The notes under the pieces are model-generated. The model saw nothing but the letters and a program-made list of their open reading frames with translations. It did not search any database and was not told the DNA's origin. Shown in pieces: positions 45,553 through 54,380 of a DNA stretch of 64,000 nt. This DNA is from Alkalihalobacillus pseudalcaliphilus (lineage in GTDB: Bacteria > Bacillota > Bacilli > Bacillales > Bacillaceae_D), in assembly GCA_001038565.1 (NCBI GenBank), contig LFJO01000003.1:114848-178847 (forward strand). The letters run 5' to 3'. Numbering within the stretch: position 1 is the stretch's first letter; each line of letters starts with the position of its first letter. The position numbers and the translations under genes were made by a program.

Positions 45553-45938
45553 TGACAACAATTTTATCTTTTCTTTTTGCTACACTTGCAACATTACCAA
45601 TTTTGGCATGGTATGGAATATACATAACATCTGTAAAGCGTTTTAAAAATAAAAAAAGAGCGATTCGTTTGGCTTCAGATTTTTCAGCAGTTTGGTTTGT
45701 GGTATCTGTTTATTTTATTTCTTATGAAATATGGTCACGTTCCTTTTTTTGGTTTATTTCTTTAACCGTCGTATTGATTGCGATGATTTTTACGTGGGTT
45801 TATTGGCGGGTAGCCAATGATTTAGTGATTTCGAAACTGTTTAGAGGCATATTAAGGATGAACTTTATCGTATTTTTCCTTTTATATGTGGTATTAAGTG
45901 GTTATGGAGTACTCTATAGAATTTTCTTTATCGGTTAA
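45552..45938 (+). CDS. DUF3397 family membrane protein
   Basis: 128 residues with four predicted membrane segments (about 3-22, 43-58, 64-84, 100-122). The ATG overlaps the panE stop by one base, so it is translationally coupled; GGAGG lies inside panE. This small family commonly sits between panE and bshC in Bacillaceae; function unknown. Confidence 0.78.
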   Translation: MTTILSFLFATLATLPILAWYGIYITSVKRFKNKKRAIRLASDFSAVWFVVSVYFISYEIWSRSFFWFISLTVVLIAMIFTWVYWRVANDLVISKLFRGILRMNFIVFFLLYVVLSGYGVLYRIFFIG

Positions 45939-45956
45939 AAGGATGGAGGGCATAGA

Positions 45957-46045
45957 ATGAAAAAAACTCACCGTTTTATAAGCAGATAATTTGGTGGATT
46001 TCATTCTCTTTGCTACTATATGGTGATAAGAAGTATATAATATAA
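45957..46045 (+). pseudogene. Frameshifted remnant of a small membrane ORF
   Basis: ATG 45957 with GGATGGAGG upstream codes MKKTHRFISR and stops at 45989. The next frame continues from 45983 as QIIWWISFSLLLYG and a charged tail to a stop at 46045. Joined by a one-base shift the two give a plausible start of a small membrane protein, so this may be a decayed gene. It could also be chance. Confidence 0.3.
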
Positions 46046-46123
46046 AGAAAATGAACTTATATCATATCGATCATTGTGTTGGTAGTAATAAGCAACTTCA
46101 TGTAGAAGGGACGTCAAAGAGGG

Positions 46124-47743
46124 ATGGAAGTAAAGGATATAAGCCATTCAAATGAGGCTGGCTTTTTAAAAGATTATATAGAAGGCGAACCGAAAGTTAA
46201 ATCGTTTTTTCATTATGGGATAGATGAACAGAATAAATATCAAAAGCGCCTAGAAGATATTAGGGCAAGATCATATAACAGAGAGGCGTTAGTATCGTCT
46301 TTGCGGCAATTTCACGAGCGTTTAAATCTCTCTCCCCAATCATTAGAGCGTATACATACTTTAGTAAGAGACGATGCAGTCGTTATTGTAGGAGGACAGC
46401 AGGCGGGGTTGTTAACAGGACCGATGTATACCTTCTATAAAGCTTTAACGACAGTTAAGCTGGCAAAAGAGCAGGAACAAAAGTTAGGTGTTCCGGTGGT
46501 TCCTGTCTTTTGGATTGCTGGGGAGGATCATGATTTAGATGAAATTAGATATGTGTTTTCACAAGAGAAGCACACATGGAAAAAAGTGTTACTAGACATT
46601 GATGAAAGTATGCAATCAGCGTCAAACGTAACATTAGATCATGGGGGTTTAGACAAGTGGCTCACGCGTATTTTTTCCCAGTTACCAGAAACCGAATATA
46701 CAAAAGACTTAACGAAGATTGTTCACCAATTTAGTTTGGAATCACAAACATTGGTTGATTTCTTTGCCAAGCTATTAGATTGGTTATTTGCTGATGAGGG
46801 CTTAGTATTATTAGATGCTCACCAAGATCCAATTAGAAATATGGAAAAGGTCTTTTTCGAGTGCTTGATTGATCAGGTTGATGAGCTTCAGTTCGCTCAA
46901 CAGGAGGGTGCCCGTCAGTTTGAAGAGGCGGGTTATGGAAGACCAATTATGACTGAAAAGGAAAATGCCCATCTTTTTATGGAATTTGAAGGGAAAAGGG
47001 TGCGTTTAGATTATGTAGAGGGAAACTTTTACTTGAAGGACTTAGACCACAGTTTTACAAGGGATGAACTTTTGGATTTATTAAATAAGCAACCTTCTTT
47101 ATTTAGTAATAATGTTGTCACTAGACCTTTAATGCAAGAGTATATCCTGCCGGTGTTAGCTTTTATTTCTGGGCCAGGCGAAATTAAATATTGGGCGACA
47201 TTAAAGAGGAGTTTTGAATTATTTGATTTGAAAATGCCTCCCGTCATTCCTAGGCTTATGATGACTATTGTTCCGAAGATGACGGAAAATTGGCTTCAAG
47301 AAAAGTCTTATACAGTGGAAGATTTTCTAAATGGGGGTGGTCAAGAGTTGAGGCGAAAGTGGATCGATGAAAGTGAGAAACGCCCGGTTTCCTTAACGGT
47401 CGATGAAGTAAAGCGTTCGATTTCTCAAAAACACGCTCCGCTTCGTGAGTTAGCTCAAGAGCTTGATTATTCCTTAGGTAAATTAGCAGAAAAGAATTTA
47501 CAGCTCATTAACCAAGAAATAGAATTTGTCGAAAAAAGGATGCTTAACCATTTGCAAAAAAAGCATGAGCAGGAATTGTCAAAGTTTGATGAGGCCAATC
47601 GCTGGTTATATCCGTTAAATCGACCACAGGAGCGCGTCATTCATCCGTTCATTTTACTAAATCTAGTAGGAAAGTCTGGTTTGTGTCGAATGATGGAACT
47701 TGAAATCCCGATTGATTCGCAGCATAAACTGATTTTTCTGTAA
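46124..47743 (+). CDS. bshC: Bacillithiol synthase BshC (putative cysteine-adding enzyme)
   Basis: Last step of bacillithiol synthesis, joining cysteine to GlcN-malate (B. subtilis YllA). 539 residues with VIVGGQQAGLLTGPMYTFYK, VFWIAGEDHDLDEI and a C-terminal coiled coil (about 445-495) as in BshC crystal structures. The ATG has GAGGG directly adjacent and AAGGG 13 bases off, so translation initiation looks weak, but alignment supports this start. Precedes mraZ, as in B. subtilis. Confidence 0.94.
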   Translation: MEVKDISHSNEAGFLKDYIEGEPKVKSFFHYGIDEQNKYQKRLEDIRARSYNREALVSSLRQFHERLNLSPQSLERIHTLVRDDAVVIVGGQQAGLLTGPMYTFYKALTTVKLAKEQEQKLGVPVVPVFWIAGEDHDLDEIRYVFSQEKHTWKKVLLDIDESMQSASNVTLDHGGLDKWLTRIFSQLPETEYTKDLTKIVHQFSLESQTLVDFFAKLLDWLFADEGLVLLDAHQDPIRNMEKVFFECLIDQVDELQFAQQEGARQFEEAGYGRPIMTEKENAHLFMEFEGKRVRLDYVEGNFYLKDLDHSFTRDELLDLLNKQPSLFSNNVVTRPLMQEYILPVLAFISGPGEIKYWATLKRSFELFDLKMPPVIPRLMMTIVPKMTENWLQEKSYTVEDFLNGGGQELRRKWIDESEKRPVSLTVDEVKRSISQKHAPLRELAQELDYSLGKLAEKNLQLINQEIEFVEKRMLNHLQKKHEQELSKFDEANRWLYPLNRPQERVIHPFILLNLVGKSGLCRMMELEIPIDSQHKLIFL

Positions 47744-47780
47744 AAAAAAGTATTATTTACCTGTCAAAAGATAGAGAAAG

Positions 47781-47812
47781 AAAAATCCTGCGAAGAAGCA
47801 GGATTTTTTTTT
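47781..47812 (+). terminator. Intrinsic terminator after bshC
   Basis: AAAATCCTGC / GCAGGATTTT, 6-nt loop, T9. Separates bshC from the mra operon. Confidence 0.93.
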
Positions 47813-47828
47813 GTGGTGTAAAAATGAT

Positions 47829-47884
47829 TATATAGTGGTATAAAGTGGAGGGATGTGGTAGATTAGAGTTATAAAGTGGGGGGA
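47829..47884 (+). promoter_or_regulatory. MraZ-box-type direct repeats before mraZ
   Basis: GTGG occurs at 47835, 47845 and 47855 (10-bp phase) and again at 47876. The longer unit TATAAAGTGGRGGGA appears twice, 47839-47853 and 47870-47884, with one difference. MraZ of other bacteria binds short G-rich repeats at 10-bp spacing in its own promoter, so autoregulation is likely. Confidence 0.65.
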
Positions 47885-47896
47885 GATGAATCGACT

Positions 47897-48328
47897 ATGT
47901 TTATGGGGGAGCATCGCCATAACATTGATGAAAAGGGACGGATGATTGTACCGGCCAAATTCCGAGATAACCTCGGTACGTCCTTTGTTGTCACAAGGGG
48001 GCTCGACCGCTGTTTATTTGTCTACCCACAAGAGGAATGGGAAAAGTTAGAGCAAAAATTAAAGACGCTACCTTTTACTAAAAAAGATGCACGAGCATTC
48101 ACCCGATTTTTCTTTTCGGGGGCAACAGAATGTGAAATAGATAAGCAGGGAAGAATAAACATTGCTGCACCTTTGCGAGATTATGCTCAGCTTGTAAAGG
48201 AATGTGTGATTATCGGTGTATCCAATCGTGTCGAGGTTTGGGCAAAGGAAAATTGGGAAGAGTATTTTGCCGAGTCAGAAGATTCCTTTAGTGAGATTGC
48301 TGAAAATATTATTGATTTTGACCTGTAG
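47897..48328 (+). CDS. mraZ: Transcriptional regulator MraZ
   Basis: 143 residues, two SpoVT/AbrB-like domains, each with the DxxGR loop ([13 protein letters not shown] near 10, [13 protein letters not shown] near 88). Autoregulator of the division and cell-wall cluster in several bacteria. ATG 47897 gives the conserved MFMGE start; the frame opens seven codons earlier within the operator. The G-rich site GGGGGGAG is 11-12 bases upstream. Confidence 0.95.
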   Translation: MFMGEHRHNIDEKGRMIVPAKFRDNLGTSFVVTRGLDRCLFVYPQEEWEKLEQKLKTLPFTKKDARAFTRFFFSGATECEIDKQGRINIAAPLRDYAQLVKECVIIGVSNRVEVWAKENWEEYFAESEDSFSEIAENIIDFDL

Positions 48329-48355
48329 GTTGAGGATTGCAAGGAGATGTCGTCT

Positions 48356-49288
48356 ATGTTTACTCATGTAACAGTATTAAAAGAAGAATCAGTGAAAGGT
48401 TTGCAAGTCAAACCAGATGGAATTTATGTAGATTGTACGTTAGGAAGAGGGGGCCATTCGGAGTTAATTGTCAAACAACTGAATGATCAAGGGCATTTAT
48501 ATGCGTTTGATCAAGATGATGAGGCACTTGCTTTTGTACAGGAGAATTGGGCGGCTTATCAAGGGAAATTCACATTAATTAAGTCAAATTTTCGCTACAT
48601 AAAAGAAGAGCTCCAAAATCGAGGTGTGACCGAAGTTGATGGGATCCTATTTGATTTAGGTGTTTCATCCCCGCAGCTAGATGATGCAAGTCGTGGGTTT
48701 AGTTACCATCAAGACGCTAAATTAGATATGAGAATGGATCAAACGGCGGCTCTAAGTGCGTTTGAGGTAGTCAATGAATGGGATTTTCACCAACTAGTTC
48801 GAATCATTACTCGATATGGAGAAGAGAAGTTTGCTAAACAAATTGCTCGAAAGATTGAAGCAGCTCGTTCAAAGAAAGCTATAGAAACAACAGGGGAACT
48901 TGTTGAATTAATTAAAGAAGCGATTCCAGCACCAGCTCGTAGAACCGGTGGCCATCCTGCTAAACGGACCTTTCAAGCGATAAGAATTGCAGTAAATGAT
49001 GAGCTTGGAGCGTTTGAAGATGCTTTAGAGGATGCGGTTGATATATTGAGCAAAGGTGGAAGAGTTGCTGTTATCACGTTTCATTCGTTAGAAGATCGAT
49101 TATGTAAAGAGATTTTTAGAGAGAAAAGTAAGGGACCGGACTTACCGCCTGGTTTACCAATTATCCCAGAAGGATTCGAAGCACCATTAAAACTAATTAC
49201 AAGAAAACCGATTATACCGAGTGAAGGTGAATTAGCAGAAAATAATCGTTCTCGCTCGGCTAAGCTAAGAATTGCAGAAAAACAATAA
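48356..49288 (+). CDS. rsmH: 16S rRNA (cytosine1402-N4)-methyltransferase RsmH (MraW)
   Basis: SAM-dependent methylase, 310 residues. [10 protein letters not shown] (SAM motif, about 22-31), [18 protein letters not shown] and ISFHSLEDR-type [11 protein letters not shown] are present. ATG 48356 is chosen because AAGGAG is 9 bases upstream; the ATG at 48347 touches the site. Homology also begins at MFTHVTVL. Confidence 0.96.
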   Translation: MFTHVTVLKEESVKGLQVKPDGIYVDCTLGRGGHSELIVKQLNDQGHLYAFDQDDEALAFVQENWAAYQGKFTLIKSNFRYIKEELQNRGVTEVDGILFDLGVSSPQLDDASRGFSYHQDAKLDMRMDQTAALSAFEVVNEWDFHQLVRIITRYGEEKFAKQIARKIEAARSKKAIETTGELVELIKEAIPAPARRTGGHPAKRTFQAIRIAVNDELGAFEDALEDAVDILSKGGRVAVITFHSLEDRLCKEIFREKSKGPDLPPGLPIIPEGFEAPLKLITRKPIIPSEGELAENNRSRSAKLRIAEKQ

Positions 49289-49306
49289 GAGTGAGGGGGA
49301 CTGAAA

Positions 49307-49669
49307 ATGAGTATGGTTGCTCGCAATATTCAACATAAGCAGCAGGAAACGTTACAACCTCAACGTAAAAAAGTAGTACGTCGTATTAAACATAAAATAA
49401 CAAAAGGTGAAAAAGCGATTATGGGACTTATCGTTGCTGGAATTTTCCTCTTTGCTGCCTTTATCATTCATAATTATATTGGCATTTATCAAACGAATGC
49501 TGAAATCGTTCAGCTCGAACAAACGATAAGTGGACAAGAAGAAGTGAATGCGGGCCTGAGCTTAACGGTTGATGAATACAGTAATCCAGAAAGAATTATT
49601 GAAAAAGCGAAAGAACAAGGTATGTTTTTCCAAGGAGACCAAGTAAAACCAGTTCAACCACAAAACTAG
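49307..49669 (+). CDS. ftsL: Cell division protein FtsL
   Basis: Bitopic divisome protein, 120 residues: basic cytosolic N-terminus (1-37), one membrane segment (about 38-58), then a short leucine-zipper-like coiled coil and PERIIEKAKEQGM typical of Bacillus FtsL. GAGGGGG precedes the ATG. Its stop codon lies inside a terminator hairpin. Confidence 0.92.
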   Translation: MSMVARNIQHKQQETLQPQRKKVVRRIKHKITKGEKAIMGLIVAGIFLFAAFIIHNYIGIYQTNAEIVQLEQTISGQEEVNAGLSLTVDEYSNPERIIEKAKEQGMFFQGDQVKPVQPQN

Positions 49670-49692
49670 TTCATTCATGAACTAGTTTTTTT
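49662..49692 (+). terminator. Intrinsic terminator between ftsL and pbpB
   Basis: 12-bp perfect stem AAAACTAGTTCA (49662-49673) / TGAACTAGTTTT (49678-49689), 4-nt loop, T7. Canonical in form and placed inside the division operon. Confidence 0.85.
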
Positions 49693-49737
49693 ACACAAAT
49701 ATAAGAGTTCGTTTTTAAGCACCATTTATAAAAAGCG

Positions 49738-49946
49738 CACATGACGAAGCAGCGTTCACTTCGTCACCAACAAAGATGAAAGTAGTGGCGACTTTTTAAA
49801 CAGTTGGCTCTTTTACAACTCGATCAACATCAGGAGTCGGTCTGAACAAACAGGGAGCAATGTCCTGTTAAGTCATCTAACGCAAGATGGATGACCAGGT
49901 AACTTCAAGGCACAACCTATCGCCCATATGTAACTTTCATACAAAA
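49738..49946. repeat. Dispersed intergenic repeat, copy B
   Basis: Matches 13446-13656 over its whole length (about 85% by eye), including CACCAACAAAGATGAAAGTA, TACAACTCGATCA and GCAAGATGGATGAC. The inner hairpin is TGACGAAG (49742-49749) / CTTCGTCA (49759-49766): one pair differs from copy A and both arms changed. The left end module is degraded (49716-49737). It fills the ftsL-pbpB gap. Confidence 0.85.
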
Positions 49947-49971
49947 CAATTAGCAAGGACGGAGTGAGAGG

Positions 49972-52221
49972 ATGGAAATAAAACGGGCAGTAACCAATGT
50001 TAGAGCTGTTACCTTAATGATTATTTTCTTTGTCATCTTTTTTGTTTTTATTGGACGTGTTGCCTTCATACAAGTAACAAAAGAAGTTAACGGTCAAGAA
50101 CTCGAAGAACTGGCAGAAGAAAGGTGGAGTCGCTCCATTGAATTATTAGGAAAACGAGGGACGATTTTTGACCGCGGTGGAGGAATTCTGGCGGAAGAAG
50201 TCACCTCGTATAAAGTCTATGCCATATTAAATCAAAATCAAAGTGAATTTGTGCAAGACCCGAGTGAGACGGCCGATGCTTTAGCACCATACATAAATCA
50301 AGATGTACAAAATTTGACCCGAATTTTATCACAAGATAAATTTCAAGTTGAACTTGGAGCTGGTGCACGTAACTTAACGTATGAAGAAATGCTGGAGATA
50401 CGCGAGTTAGAGCTAGAAGGGATTTATTTCACAAGAGAACCAAGAAGGTATTATCCAAAGCAAACATATGCTTCTCATATCATTGGCTATACAGAGAGGA
50501 ATATGGAAGCAGCAAGAATGGGTCTTGAAAGAAGTTTAGATGATTATTTGTCAGGGCAAGACGGTCAACTTAACTATCAAGCAGATCGAAATCGGGTACC
50601 GTTATTAAATCAACCTGAAACTATTACACCGGCAGAGGATGGTTTAGATGTATATTTGACACTGGATTCAAATATTCAAACGTCTTTAGAGCAAGTCATG
50701 ACGGAAGTAGATGAACAATATAAGCCTGAAAGAATGATTGCGATTGTTGCCGATCCTAAAACAGGTCAAATCCTGGCGATGAGTAATCGTCCTAGTTTTA
50801 ATCCTAATCGTTATGAGTCGATTACAAATTATATGAATTATGCTGTATCCGATCACTTTGAACCAGGCTCTACGGTTAAGATGTTTACAGTCGCAGCAGC
50901 GATTGAGGAAGGGAAATTTAATCAAGATCAATTATATCAATCTGGTACTATTCAAGTAGGGCCAGACCCAGTGCGTGACCATAACTATGGTCGTGGGTGG
51001 GGAGAAATCACATTTGAAGAAGGTTTTTATCGTTCTTCTAACGTTGCTATGGCAAAACTCGCACTAGAAGGATTAGGTGCAGATAAGTTATATGAGTACT
51101 GGGAACGATTTGGTTTAACTGAACCAACAGGCATTGATTTACCAAATGAAGCAAGTAGTTTAATTGCTAAAGGAAGTCAAACCGATGTAGCAACGACTGC
51201 ATTTGGTCAAGGTACAGCGATTACGCCTATACAACAAATTCAAGCAGCTACAGCGATTGCTAATGGTGGTAAGATGATGAAGCCCTATGTAATTGATCGG
51301 ATGGTTGATCCAAATACCGATGATGTTGTTATGAAAAATGAACCAGAAGTGACAGGTGAGCCAATCTCTGAAGAGACCGCCTCACAAATGCTTGACTTAT
51401 TAGAGGGGGCTGTCATTGACCCAGCAGGTACAGGTAAGCCTTATTATATTGAAGGGTTTGATGTCGTTGGGAAAACAGGGACGGCCCAAATTCCAAACCC
51501 AAATGGACCAGGGTATATTCAAGGGCATGGCGAAAACATCTTTTCCTTTTTAGGAATGGCACCTAAAAAAGACCCGAGTTTACTCGTATATGTAGCAGTT
51601 GAAAGACCAACCATTTCAGCAATGGAGACGGGAGCTCAACCAGCACAGAAAATATTTACGACGGTTATGAAACAAGGGTTGGAATATTTAAATGTAGTAC
51701 CTACGGTAGAAGAAATAAACCAAGAAACAAAAAAAGGGTATCAATTAGAAGATTTCACAGGAATGACGACGAAGGATGCAGCAAAAGTGATAGAGGAACA
51801 AGGGCTTACGCCAGTTATTCTTGGTGATGGTAAGCAGGTGATTTCACAAGAGCCTGCAATTGAAAAAGGGCTTTTAAAAGGTGAAAGAGTGTTTTTACGG
51901 ACCGATGACGACAGCTATGAGATCCCAAATATGGTTGATTGGTCAAGTCGTGATGTTTTAAGGTTAGCAGATGTATTAGATATAACGGCTAACTTATTTG
52001 GGCAAGGGTATGTCACAGGGCAAGATGTCTCAGAGGGAGACCGTGTAGTGCCTGGTGATTATATTACGATTGAGTTGGCTTTAAAGTCATATGAGCAAGA
52101 AGAGAATTTAGTTGAGGAAGAAATGAATGAAGCGGACACGGAAACAGAGGATGAAGAAAATGGGGAAGCGATTGGTGAATCGGAATCAGAGGATCTTTCT
52201 GATGGAGTAGATACGGAATAG
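49972..52221 (+). CDS. pbpB: Penicillin-binding protein 2B (division transpeptidase)
   Basis: Class B PBP of the divisome. One membrane segment (about 12-32), PBP dimerisation domain, transpeptidase with STVK (S300 nucleophile, K303), SSN (355-357) and KTGTAQ (501-506), then two PASTA domains (about 590-715) and a tail of about 33 residues that is mostly Glu/Asp. 749 residues, slightly longer than B. subtilis PBP2B because of the tail. The site GGAGTGAGAGG precedes the ATG. A terminator and repeat separate it from ftsL, so it needs its own promoter or read-through. Confidence 0.95.
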   Translation: MEIKRAVTNVRAVTLMIIFFVIFFVFIGRVAFIQVTKEVNGQELEELAEERWSRSIELLGKRGTIFDRGGGILAEEVTSYKVYAILNQNQSEFVQDPSETADALAPYINQDVQNLTRILSQDKFQVELGAGARNLTYEEMLEIRELELEGIYFTREPRRYYPKQTYASHIIGYTERNMEAARMGLERSLDDYLSGQDGQLNYQADRNRVPLLNQPETITPAEDGLDVYLTLDSNIQTSLEQVMTEVDEQYKPERMIAIVADPKTGQILAMSNRPSFNPNRYESITNYMNYAVSDHFEPGSTVKMFTVAAAIEEGKFNQDQLYQSGTIQVGPDPVRDHNYGRGWGEITFEEGFYRSSNVAMAKLALEGLGADKLYEYWERFGLTEPTGIDLPNEASSLIAKGSQTDVATTAFGQGTAITPIQQIQAATAIANGGKMMKPYVIDRMVDPNTDDVVMKNEPEVTGEPISEETASQMLDLLEGAVIDPAGTGKPYYIEGFDVVGKTGTAQIPNPNGPGYIQGHGENIFSFLGMAPKKDPSLLVYVAVERPTISAMETGAQPAQKIFTTVMKQGLEYLNVVPTVEEINQETKKGYQLEDFTGMTTKDAAKVIEEQGLTPVILGDGKQVISQEPAIEKGLLKGERVFLRTDDDSYEIPNMVDWSSRDVLRLADVLDITANLFGQGYVTGQDVSEGDRVVPGDYITIELALKSYEQEENLVEEEMNEADTETEDEENGEAIGESESEDLSDGVDTE

Positions 52222-52271
52222 TTGGTAAAGCGTTGTATCTCCCGAGAATGTTCTACTTTTTCGTTCAAAGC

Positions 52272-52297
52272 ATAGGCTAAAACAAGCTATCTTTTTT
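52272..52297 (+). terminator. Weak terminator after pbpB
   Basis: Short stem ATAG-GCT / AGC-TAT with a bulge, followed by CT6. Partial termination before spoVD is possible. Confidence 0.4.
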
Positions 52298-52332
52298 ACG
52301 ATTTGTAGAAATGACTCGGGAGGTTGACTTAC

Positions 52333-54258
52333 GTGCGTGTTTCAAATGTAACCGTTAAAAAGCGTTTATTACTCGTATTTTTTGTTGGACTGGCTATCTT
52401 TTTTATCATTACCTTTCGTTTAGGGTATGTTCAATTTGTATTAGGTGATTGGTTAACGGATTTAGCAGAGGATTCGTGGAGTCGGGATGTACCCTTTGAG
52501 GCAAAACGAGGAGAGATTTTAGATGCTAATGGTGTTGTATTAGCAACCAATGTGAGTTCTCCATCGGTTTTAGTCGTTCCAAAACAAGTGAGGGATCCAG
52601 AGAATACAGCGGAAAAACTGGCGGCCACTCTTGATATGGATACGCAACGAGCCTTTGAAATGGTTACTAAAAATGCTTCTATTGTGAAGATTAACCCAGA
52701 AGGAAGAAAAATATCGAAGGAAAAGGCCGATGAAGTAAGAGAATTACGGTTAGCTGGTGTGTATATTGCCGAAGATAGTAAAAGGCATTACCCATTTGGT
52801 AGTTATTTGTCACATGTTCTTGGATTTGCAGGAATTGATAATCAAGGTTTAACGGGGTTAGAGTCCTATTATGATGAATACCTGAAAGGGGAAAAAGGCT
52901 ATGTTTCCTTTTTTGCGACGGCAAAGGGAAATCGAATGCCTAATCATGCCGATGAATATAAGGCACCTACGGACGGAATGGATTTGGTTTTGACCATTGA
53001 TAGTCGCGTTCAAACGATTATTGAACGGGAACTAGATATTGCTGAAGCCAAATATAACCCGGATGGTGCGATTGCAATTGCTATGAATCCTAAAACAGGA
53101 GAAATTCTTGGAATGAGCAGTAGACCTCATTATAATCCTGAACAATTCCAAGCTGTAGATCCGACTGTTTACAATCAAAACAAACCTGTTTGGATGCAAT
53201 ATGAACCTGGGTCTACTTTTAAAATTATCACCTTAGCGGCTGCTTTGGAAGAAAAAGAGGTTGATTTATTAAAGGATAACTTTTATGATCCCGGCTACAT
53301 TAAAGTAGCTGGACATAATTTAAGATGTTGGAAAAAAGGTGGGCATGGCTCTCAAACTTTTTTAGAAGTGGTTCAGAATTCATGTAACCCAGGCTTTGTT
53401 GTTTTAGGAGAGAGACTAGGAAAGGATCGACTATTTGATTATATTGAAGACTTTGGTTTTGGAACGAAAACAGGGATAGATTTACAAGGAGAAGGTACGG
53501 GAATACTATTTAACCGTGACCGAGTAGGGCCGTTAGAGCTTGCGACAACATCATTTGGACAAGGAGTGGCTGTGACCCCTATCCAACAAGTCGTGGCTGT
53601 ATCGGCAGCGGTTAATGGAGGGTATATCTATGAACCTTATTTGGCCAAAGAATGGCTGGACTCGGTTACAGGAGAAGTGGTCAATAGTCATACACCCGTT
53701 ATGAAAAGACAAATCATCTCGGAAGACACGTCTGAACAAGTGCGATTTGCCCTTGAAAATGTTGTGGCACAAGGTTCCGGAAAAAAAGCATTTGTTGATG
53801 GCTATCGAGTCGGTGGGAAAACAGGGACGGCACAAAAAGCAAAGGATGGTCGGTATTTAGAAAATAACTACATCTTATCTTTTATCGGTTTTGCTCCGGC
53901 TGATGATCCAGAGATTGTTGTTTATGTGGCTATTGATAATCCTAAAGATACGATTCAGTACGGTGGTCAAGTAGCCGCTCCGATTGTCGGAACAATTATT
54001 GGTGATAGCTTACGCGCACTAGGCGTTGAAAAAAGGGAAAACCAAATTGAAAAAGAATTAACGTGGCCAGATGAACCACTCGTTGAAGTGCCGGACATGC
54101 TAGGGCGAACGCGAAGAGAAATTCATGATTCTTATTATGAATTACAAATTAATACATCTGGTGAAGGGAAATACGTCGTGACACAATCACCAAAGCCAGG
54201 AGAAAAAGTTCAGTCAGGTTCGACAATCCGACTTTATATGGGTGACAAAAAGCAATGA
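52333..54258 (+). CDS. spoVD: Sporulation-specific penicillin-binding protein SpoVD
   Basis: Class B PBP for spore cortex synthesis, partner of SpoVE. N-terminal membrane segment (about 11-33), transpeptidase motifs STFK (S294, as in B. subtilis), SCN (in VVQNSCNPG) and KTGTAQ, and a single C-terminal PASTA domain (about 575-638). GTG 52333 is chosen: GGGAGG is 9 bases upstream and the protein then begins VRVSNVTVKKRLL like B. subtilis SpoVD; TTG 52324 abuts the site. 641 residues. Confidence 0.96.
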   Translation: MRVSNVTVKKRLLLVFFVGLAIFFIITFRLGYVQFVLGDWLTDLAEDSWSRDVPFEAKRGEILDANGVVLATNVSSPSVLVVPKQVRDPENTAEKLAATLDMDTQRAFEMVTKNASIVKINPEGRKISKEKADEVRELRLAGVYIAEDSKRHYPFGSYLSHVLGFAGIDNQGLTGLESYYDEYLKGEKGYVSFFATAKGNRMPNHADEYKAPTDGMDLVLTIDSRVQTIIERELDIAEAKYNPDGAIAIAMNPKTGEILGMSSRPHYNPEQFQAVDPTVYNQNKPVWMQYEPGSTFKIITLAAALEEKEVDLLKDNFYDPGYIKVAGHNLRCWKKGGHGSQTFLEVVQNSCNPGFVVLGERLGKDRLFDYIEDFGFGTKTGIDLQGEGTGILFNRDRVGPLELATTSFGQGVAVTPIQQVVAVSAAVNGGYIYEPYLAKEWLDSVTGEVVNSHTPVMKRQIISEDTSEQVRFALENVVAQGSGKKAFVDGYRVGGKTGTAQKAKDGRYLENNYILSFIGFAPADDPEIVVYVAIDNPKDTIQYGGQVAAPIVGTIIGDSLRALGVEKRENQIEKELTWPDEPLVEVPDMLGRTRREIHDSYYELQINTSGEGKYVVTQSPKPGEKVQSGSTIRLYMGDKKQ

Positions 54259-54316
54259 AACGTCTAAAATAATTCTATGTGTGTTCCTAATAGAAAAAGG
54301 GAATGTAATAGGAAAA

Positions 54317-54347
54317 GAGTAGAGATGATACTTTTAAATCTCTACTC
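54317..54347 (+). other. Hairpin between spoVD and murE
   Basis: 10-bp perfect stem GAGTAGAGAT / ATCTCTACTC, 11-nt loop, no T-tract. Not a terminator by form; possible processing or stability element. Confidence 0.5.
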
Positions 54348-54380
54348 CTACCATGTAGTGGATGAACGGAGTGTTAATCA

